Assembly: GCA_030268105.1 (NCBI GenBank)
Contig: BSDZ01000016.1
Coordinates: 379,501 to 443,500, forward strand
Length of the DNA stretch: 64,000 nt
Source of the DNA: Volvox africanus
Taxonomy: Eukaryota > Chlorophyta > Chlorophyceae > Chlamydomonadales > Volvocaceae
Direction: 5' to 3'
Shown here: positions 58,338-64,000 of the stretch, one piece after another
Layout of the letters: the number at the start of each line of letters is the position of its first letter
Position numbering within the stretch: the first letter of the stretch is position 1
Program-made: the position numbers and the translations under genes
Notes under the pieces: generated by a model
What the model was told of the DNA's origin: nothing
Databases searched by the model: none
The model's input: only the letters and a program-made list of their open reading frames with translations

Positions 58338-61300
58338 TCCGAGGGGCATCTGTGCGTGCCTGCAATGGGTCGGCCTCTAAACGGCTTGAACTGTTGTGGT
58401 ACTACTCCTGCATCACGACACCGTACCTGCTCCGGAGACAACGAAAAGGATGCATCGGACCTGCATGGCAGTCAAGTCGGGGGCGAGCAAGGGGCACATG
58501 GAGGTCCTTTGTGCACCTTGGATGCGACTGCGCCAGCACTTCATGCCCAACAGCAGTCACAGCAGCCGTATTATGAGCTGCTGCTGAGGCCACCATCACA
58601 GCCCCAGGAACAATGCCACGAGCACCTACAGTATCAGGGTCATTACCAGCTGCAGAAGCAGCCAGAGCTGCAGCGCGAACTAAGCTACCAGCCGGCAGCG
58701 CTATTTGGATTAGTAGCTCAGCCAAATCCCAAGGCGATTGCCACAGACCACATAGGGCCTTCCTTACCCAGCCCAACCTCCAGTGTGGCAACCATGGCTT
58801 TAGATCAGGGCACCGTCCCCGGTTCAGACTCCACCGCATGTCATACTTATGTGGATTATTCCCACACAGCAAACCCTGCCAGCGGGGTCGCACCCGCCAT
58901 CGAATATGCAATCCAGCAATCAGGCATTGCGTCGCGGACTCTGGATGGGTTGGTTGCGTTTAATCCCACAGCCGCCACTGTGGTCATCGTTGTATTCATA
59001 GCCCTTTGCCTACCCCACATCTCCAACCGAGACCTTTTCTCCCAGTTCGGTTCCCATCATTTCATCGAGCAGATGCCAGGCCATCCAATGCAGGTTATAG
59101 TGGCGGCGGCAGTTATGGCCGTGGTGGTGATCTGTCGCTTGATCACCAACGTCGGATCCTGGCGTAGGCTGCCGCTGCTGTGTTGGTGGGGGCCCTCGGC
59201 GCCGGCCGCCACATCAGTCGCTAACCCGAAATCGCCCCTTGTCGAGCCCGTCCTGGAGGGCTTGGACCAATTAAATTTTGACAACCAGCAGCAAATCCAA
59301 CTATTGCACCAGCGTCAGATTACAGGGCTGGAGGTTCCGCTGCTGCAGCTGCAGGAGCAACAGCCTAATCAGGGTGCATTAGCAGCAGTTCCTGCAGGCG
59401 CTGCAGGTTCTATCGTTAGCGCTGCCGACATATCCACTGCTGTTGCAGCCTCCGCAGCAGGAACTCAATCATCGACAGAAGTGATGGACCAGTGTGGGAA
59501 TCTCTCGATCCTTCCATCGTCCATTACTACAGGGGCGGAGGTTCAGTCTCATTGGGGTGCTAGCAGTCGTCTGCAACAGAGCTGTCGGCCTGCAAGTGCG
59601 TTAATCGACGGGGGCGACTGTAGCAATTGTAGCAACAACAGCATCGCCACGAGCACCAATCGCGACCAGCGACTGTTCTCGTGGATTCGGGACCTTCTGA
59701 ACCAATGCTTCAACGGCGGTCACGGCAGGTCGCATTCGTTGCAGAGATGGGCAGCTGTGTCCCATGCAGCAAACGATAGCAGAGGCGCGATGCCATCTGC
59801 ATCAGAACCATCGTGCCTGCCGTGGCTCTGGCGGTTTGCGCTGCCAGGGCTTCACCTGCTAAGTCACCCAAAGCGGCAAATCACAAGGATGATTCACAAG
59901 GATGATTCAGAAACCCGGTCAGATTACTTCCCCGCGTCCAGAGGTTGCGGTGGCAGTCATATTGATGTTGGACGCGCACTGGCTGCGGCTGATGGCGTTA
60001 TCACATCACCAGGGTGGGCATCAGAGCAGAGCGGCCCTTTAAATGGCCAGGCGATGCACCGAGTTGGAGCTTCACCAGGGGCGATAGGAGCTGCGTGGCG
60101 GGTAGTGGCATTGGCGTCGGCATTTTGCTGCCGTTTGGGAGCGGCTATATCGCTGAGCACACGAGGAACGCAGCTTTTCCCATCATCCGCCGGTGGCGGC
60201 AACGAGACGGGGATGAACAGCAGGGGCGCACGCGCGGCCAGCATCCAGATGCCCGGGCAGAACGGCTTGGTGACAAACATGGTGTGCATTGCTATGATGG
60301 GGTGTGTAGATGAGTGTTCGGGGAACTTCGTGGTAGCCTTCTAGTCTCCATATATACAGGTATAGGACGGTTACCTTATTGAAGGCTTTGGTTTCAGGAA
60401 TGCCCGCCCGAGGTTCCTGCGTTCCGGTACATTGCGGCCCGTCGTTAAGGTTCGAAGATTCAGGGATGGCCTCGGAGTATTTAATCAGCAACACTGGGGG
60501 TGAGGCTGAGATACCATGAAGGGCGGGTGGGTACGCCGGGTGAACTTGCAACCGGATGCGTCGTGGTTGGTCATTCGCAGCGTAACCACTTGCCGCACAG
60601 GCGGGGGCAGGATCGGTTTGCCGTGCGATGAGATCAAAAAGGACTGACTTGGTAGGGAAACCTGGACTGGCCGCAACGGCCCCATCTTCTGCTGCCAGTG
60701 ATCACCGCTTACCTGACTGTTTCCGCAGTATATGATGGGCCCTGCTGCGTTTACGGTCCCTGCTGTGCCCGTGCACAGGTTTCCAATTTGTTTCCTCGCG
60801 TCGCTGGAGGTTGGGGGATGTCCCGTTCGGCGTCGAACACATCATTGACGGAGCTGATGGAGGCCGCCGTCGGCGGCTGCGATGGCTCTAACGGCAGGAA
60901 TGGTGGCGGCGGTAGAGCAGCCACTGGCGCGACGGCAATGACTGCTGAGAGCTTCTCCGGTGGAGACGGCAGCGGCTCCGGCGCAGACGGTGGCAGATCT
61001 GGCGGAAATAATTGGGATCCGCTTGCAACCAACAACGCCCATCTGCTGCTTTTGAGCTCAGCTGATGCTGCGACACGCAAACCGGCCTTTAGTGACCTAC
61101 CAGAAAATGCAGGAAGGGTGCAGGTAAGGTTTAGGCGAGAGGAAGGATGGACTTTGTCACGAATAATTCCCGAGCTCCCTGCCTGGCGAGGTCTTGGGGA
61201 ATTTCCTTGATAGGGACATACAGGCAAGGAAGAGCGGTCCGTCAGCATCCATGGATGCATGCCTTGCGTGAGGCATACATGGTCTCAAGTCCCTAGTCCC

Positions 61301-64000
61301 TGCTCAGAGCGTAATACGAACGTTTACACCTCCCCTAATGCAAAACCCGAGGTGCCTTTATCTGGTGCCTTTATCTCTAGGTGCCTTTATTTGGTTTCCG
61401 ACTTGCCCTTAAATGCCACCCAGACTACTGTTGTTTGGTGGTCGGCTCAAGGCAAAAAAAACGTCTAGGTATACGCCGTTTCCGGTTGCACCAGTCGCCA
61501 GTAGTTAAGAGCCTGCTGTTTAGCTATTTCATGCCAGGCTGCATCTTGCTGCCGTGGTGGTTGTACTCGCCCTGGCCGTCGCGAAGCTCAGACATGACCT
61601 GCGAGGCCTCAGCTTGGGCAGGTGTCAAACCCATCGATGCACGTGGGTGGCTTGATACTAGAGGTCCATCACGATAAAAGGAAGTCCTATGTGCCCATTA
61701 TTCGCCGTTCTCAAGAAAATTTGCAGGTGCCCCTGTACCATACAAGATAGAGGCACCGGTATATGGGGTTTATATGCACCAGCCGCTCGCCCGGAAAGGT
61801 ATTCGGCTAGCCGCAGCAGATTACGACGTATTCCGACTATCTCATGATTTGTTGGAAGAGCATGCACGTGCTAGCCACTTGTTCAGCCCGATTTGGCAGC
61901 CCTCGCGACACCCTCTATCTCACAGCACCCGCGCGGCGCCATTACGCCAGACGCATGTGGCTGTCCATACGGTATTCAATTGACAATATCGTTGTGGTTT
62001 GAATGCCGGACTTGCAATCCCAAAATTCTTACATCAAGAACCACCACACTGGGTATTGTTGCCCCAGGTGCTATCTGTTGACGACGAGCCAGTAAACCAG
62101 CAGGTGATGCGCGCGCTGCTGTGGTCGGCCGAGTATGAAGTGCTGGAAGCCCGAAACGGCGAAGACGCTTTGGAGATCATCCGGAACTGCGAACTGTTGC
62201 CCGATCTGGTTTTGCTGGATGTAACACTGGGCGGCGCTGTCAGCGGCTTCGAGGTGCGCTTGCACGTCGTGCTGCAGGGAGATTGAGGCGTCTGTTGACC
62301 GTTGTGAGGACCGCCAAAGACGGGCACACACACACAGCCTACAGCTGCAGGATGTTGCGTAAAATGCGGAGACGTCAGGGTTGATTATGTACCAGCTACC
62401 CCTCCCTCGTACCCTGAGGACGGCTAAGTTCCCGTTATTGATGTACGAGGCCAATAGGTTGTAATAACCTTGCACGCGGTTAGCCCCTTCCCCGATCATC
62501 CTTGCTTCCTTATGTCTGAGCTTCTTTTATCTATATCCTTAAATCCCCACTACTGTTTTGACGCAGTTGCCTCCCCACACACACACATACACACGGCTGC
62601 CCCCTTGATGTCAGTAATCCTCCGGTTACCGGCATCCATTGTCACGACAAGTTATTAGGTCAACATACATAGCATACTTCGGAGCAGTGACGCAAACGTA
62701 TTCAGTGATATCGGCGAACGCCATTTGTCGTGACACTGTTACCGTCTCCTGACAAATTAATCCATTCCATCTTGGTCTGTGCCCCTTCCCTTCCATCTAT
62801 GTGCATCCCCGCCTTATTGCTGACCTCCCTGTTGTGGGCTTTGGGCATTTGTTACACTACTCACCGAATTCTCTCTTTTTTAATTCGTTTGAGCTTTCTT
62901 GTTTTGCCCCCCAGTTACATGCCTCCATCCACATGTCTCTTAGCATTTGCACTCTGTATACACCTTGGCGAATGCTCAGGTCTGTCTGGAGCTTCGGCGG
63001 GAGTATTCCCCGGGGGAGCTTCCAGTCATCATGATCACGTGCTCCTCCCTGGAGGAGGATGTGATCCGGGGCCTCGCGGTTGGCGCTAATGATTACCTGA
63101 TCAAGCCGCTCCGAAACCTCGAGCTTATGGCACGGATCAAGACGCAGCTGGCGCTTAAGCGAAGTATACGGGTGAGTCAAGGTTAGGGTTGTAATGTATC
63201 AGGGCGTATGGTTGCAATGGGTGAGGGGGTTTCAGCCGGGTGTGGAACCCAGGGTATAGATGGGCTCCAGAACGGCGGGGAGGGGAACGGCTACCAAGCG
63301 TGTTCACTGTGGCGAAGACGACACCGCATGGTCTTCCACAAGGACTCTTCGATGCATTATTATGCATGGTTGTTAAGCATGTTATTAAGCATGGTTGCAA
63401 GGCCGCCGGGTACGTAGAAATGCCGCGTCTTACCCCTTATTTCAACTGTTGTAATGAAAGCGCTTTCTCCTCCACACCCTTTCTGTCCTGTCGCCTTCAG
63501 TACCACCAGCTTACTGCTGGTCATCATCCCGGATGTTAACCCTAAATACCCTAGTCAGGATACTACATTACCCTGCCTGTGTACCATCATCCTGTCAGTA
63601 ACTGGCAGGCCCTTCATTTAGGTCATGCTACAACATCCTGACGTCCTTATTTGTTTTGGGAATTTGAGGGTTTTAGTGTCTTAGCATGCATCCCGACCTC
63701 ATCACTGTCCTATAATCCTTCTTTTCACCGTATCATTAACTCACCGTCTATTTAACTTGCTCCTCCATCTCGCCAGGTGGCTGCGGAGGCACGGGTCAAT
63801 CGTTCCCTGCTGGGCTCCATCCTGCCCGCAAACGTTATCCGACAGCTGAAGCAGGGCGTCACGCTTATCGCGCAGTTTCACAAAGAGGTCACCATCTTAT
63901 TCTCGGGTAATAAGGGCCCGGAGTTGTTTGGGCGGTACCGTAAACCGTATGCGTCCTCTCCACTGCATTGGCTCATGCACGTTGGTGCATAGATAGGCTT
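58338..64000 (+). CDS. Membrane protein with receiver domain and class III nucleotide cyclase (3' end outside window)
   Basis: Exons: about 58338-60269 (first ATG 58365), 60779-61123, 62068-62253, 62980-63171, 63777-63906, all in matching phase. The first exon, open for over 600 codons, is Q/A-rich with two hydrophobic spans (TAATVVIVVFIALCLPHI and MQVIVAAAVMAVVVICRLI). Exon 2 is a G/S-rich linker ending ENAGRVQ. Exons 3-4 form a receiver domain with every active residue: VLSVDDEPVNQQ, phosphoacceptor Asp in LVLLDVTLG, Thr in VIMITCSS, Lys in DYLIKPL. Exon 5 begins a cyclase: LLGSILPANVIRQLKQG then FHKEVTILFS with the next codon split as G|, as for the metal-binding Asp. Histidine kinase-receiver-cyclase proteins of green algae make cGMP or cAMP under phosphorelay or light control; no opsin is visible here. 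The cyclase core lies beyond the window. The donor at 60270 is inferred from phase. Confidence 0.75.
60270..60778 (+). other. Intron or decayed coding segment before the receiver domain
   Basis: Between the membrane exon and the linker exon. It contains short frames such as GWVRRVNLQPDASWLVIRSV (about 60525-60585) resembling the strand region of a histidine-kinase ATPase domain, interrupted by stops. Confidence 0.3.

Overview
This is nuclear DNA from a eukaryote, most probably a volvocine green alga (Volvox/Chlamydomonas lineage). Genes are split into many short exons by GT-AG introns of about 140-950 bp. One gene ends in the TGTAA polyadenylation signal typical of these algae. Proteins carry Q/A/G-rich linkers, the Ty1/copia remnant resembles the Volvox Osser element, and the gene content (ciliary Fused kinase, receiver-cyclase, an algal kinase-like family) fits. 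No prokaryotic operons, tRNA, rRNA or CRISPR loci were seen. Exon models below were built by reading splice sites and checking codon phase across every junction; none has been checked against transcripts.

Layout. 1-1601 (+): 3' end of a gene for a protein with a coiled coil and one membrane segment. 4183-5729 (-): SYS1-like Golgi membrane protein. 6539-9260 (+): alpha/beta hydrolase of the COG2945 type. 11073-11955 (-): two linked exons of an unidentified gene. 13402-27801 (+): a complete 29-exon gene for a Fused/STK36 kinase of 1,478 residues. 28.4-29.4 kb (-): possible cysteine-rich exons. 30677-33183 (-), perhaps starting near 34-35 kb: kinase-like protein of an algal family. 35.3-43.9 kb: a patchwork of broken retrotransposons (chromodomain Ty3/gypsy integrase, opposite-strand RNase H fragment, Osser-like copia). 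44985-54745 (+): gene for a glutamine-rich protein whose last intron (6.7 kb) holds most of the unusual structure in the window. 58338 to beyond the right end (+): membrane protein with a receiver domain followed by the start of a class III nucleotide cyclase domain.

The most unusual region is that 6.7-kb intron. It contains two LTR-gag fragments of one gypsy family joined in opposite orientations (48428-51267). The arms agree in length to the base except for one 259-bp segment, present only in the right arm, that begins with GT and ends with AG and contains the gag start codon. This looks like one unspliced and one spliced cDNA copy joined as an inverted repeat, and a transcript of the intron would fold into a hairpin more than 1 kb long. 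The same intron also holds a perfect 117-bp-arm palindrome, a larger foldback of about 164-bp arms, a 104-bp solo LTR with a 5-bp target duplication, and about 40 ATCT repeats.

The genes do not form a pathway. Two of them (Fused kinase, receiver-cyclase) belong to families associated with cilia or signalling in flagellate algae, but the linkage is probably coincidental.
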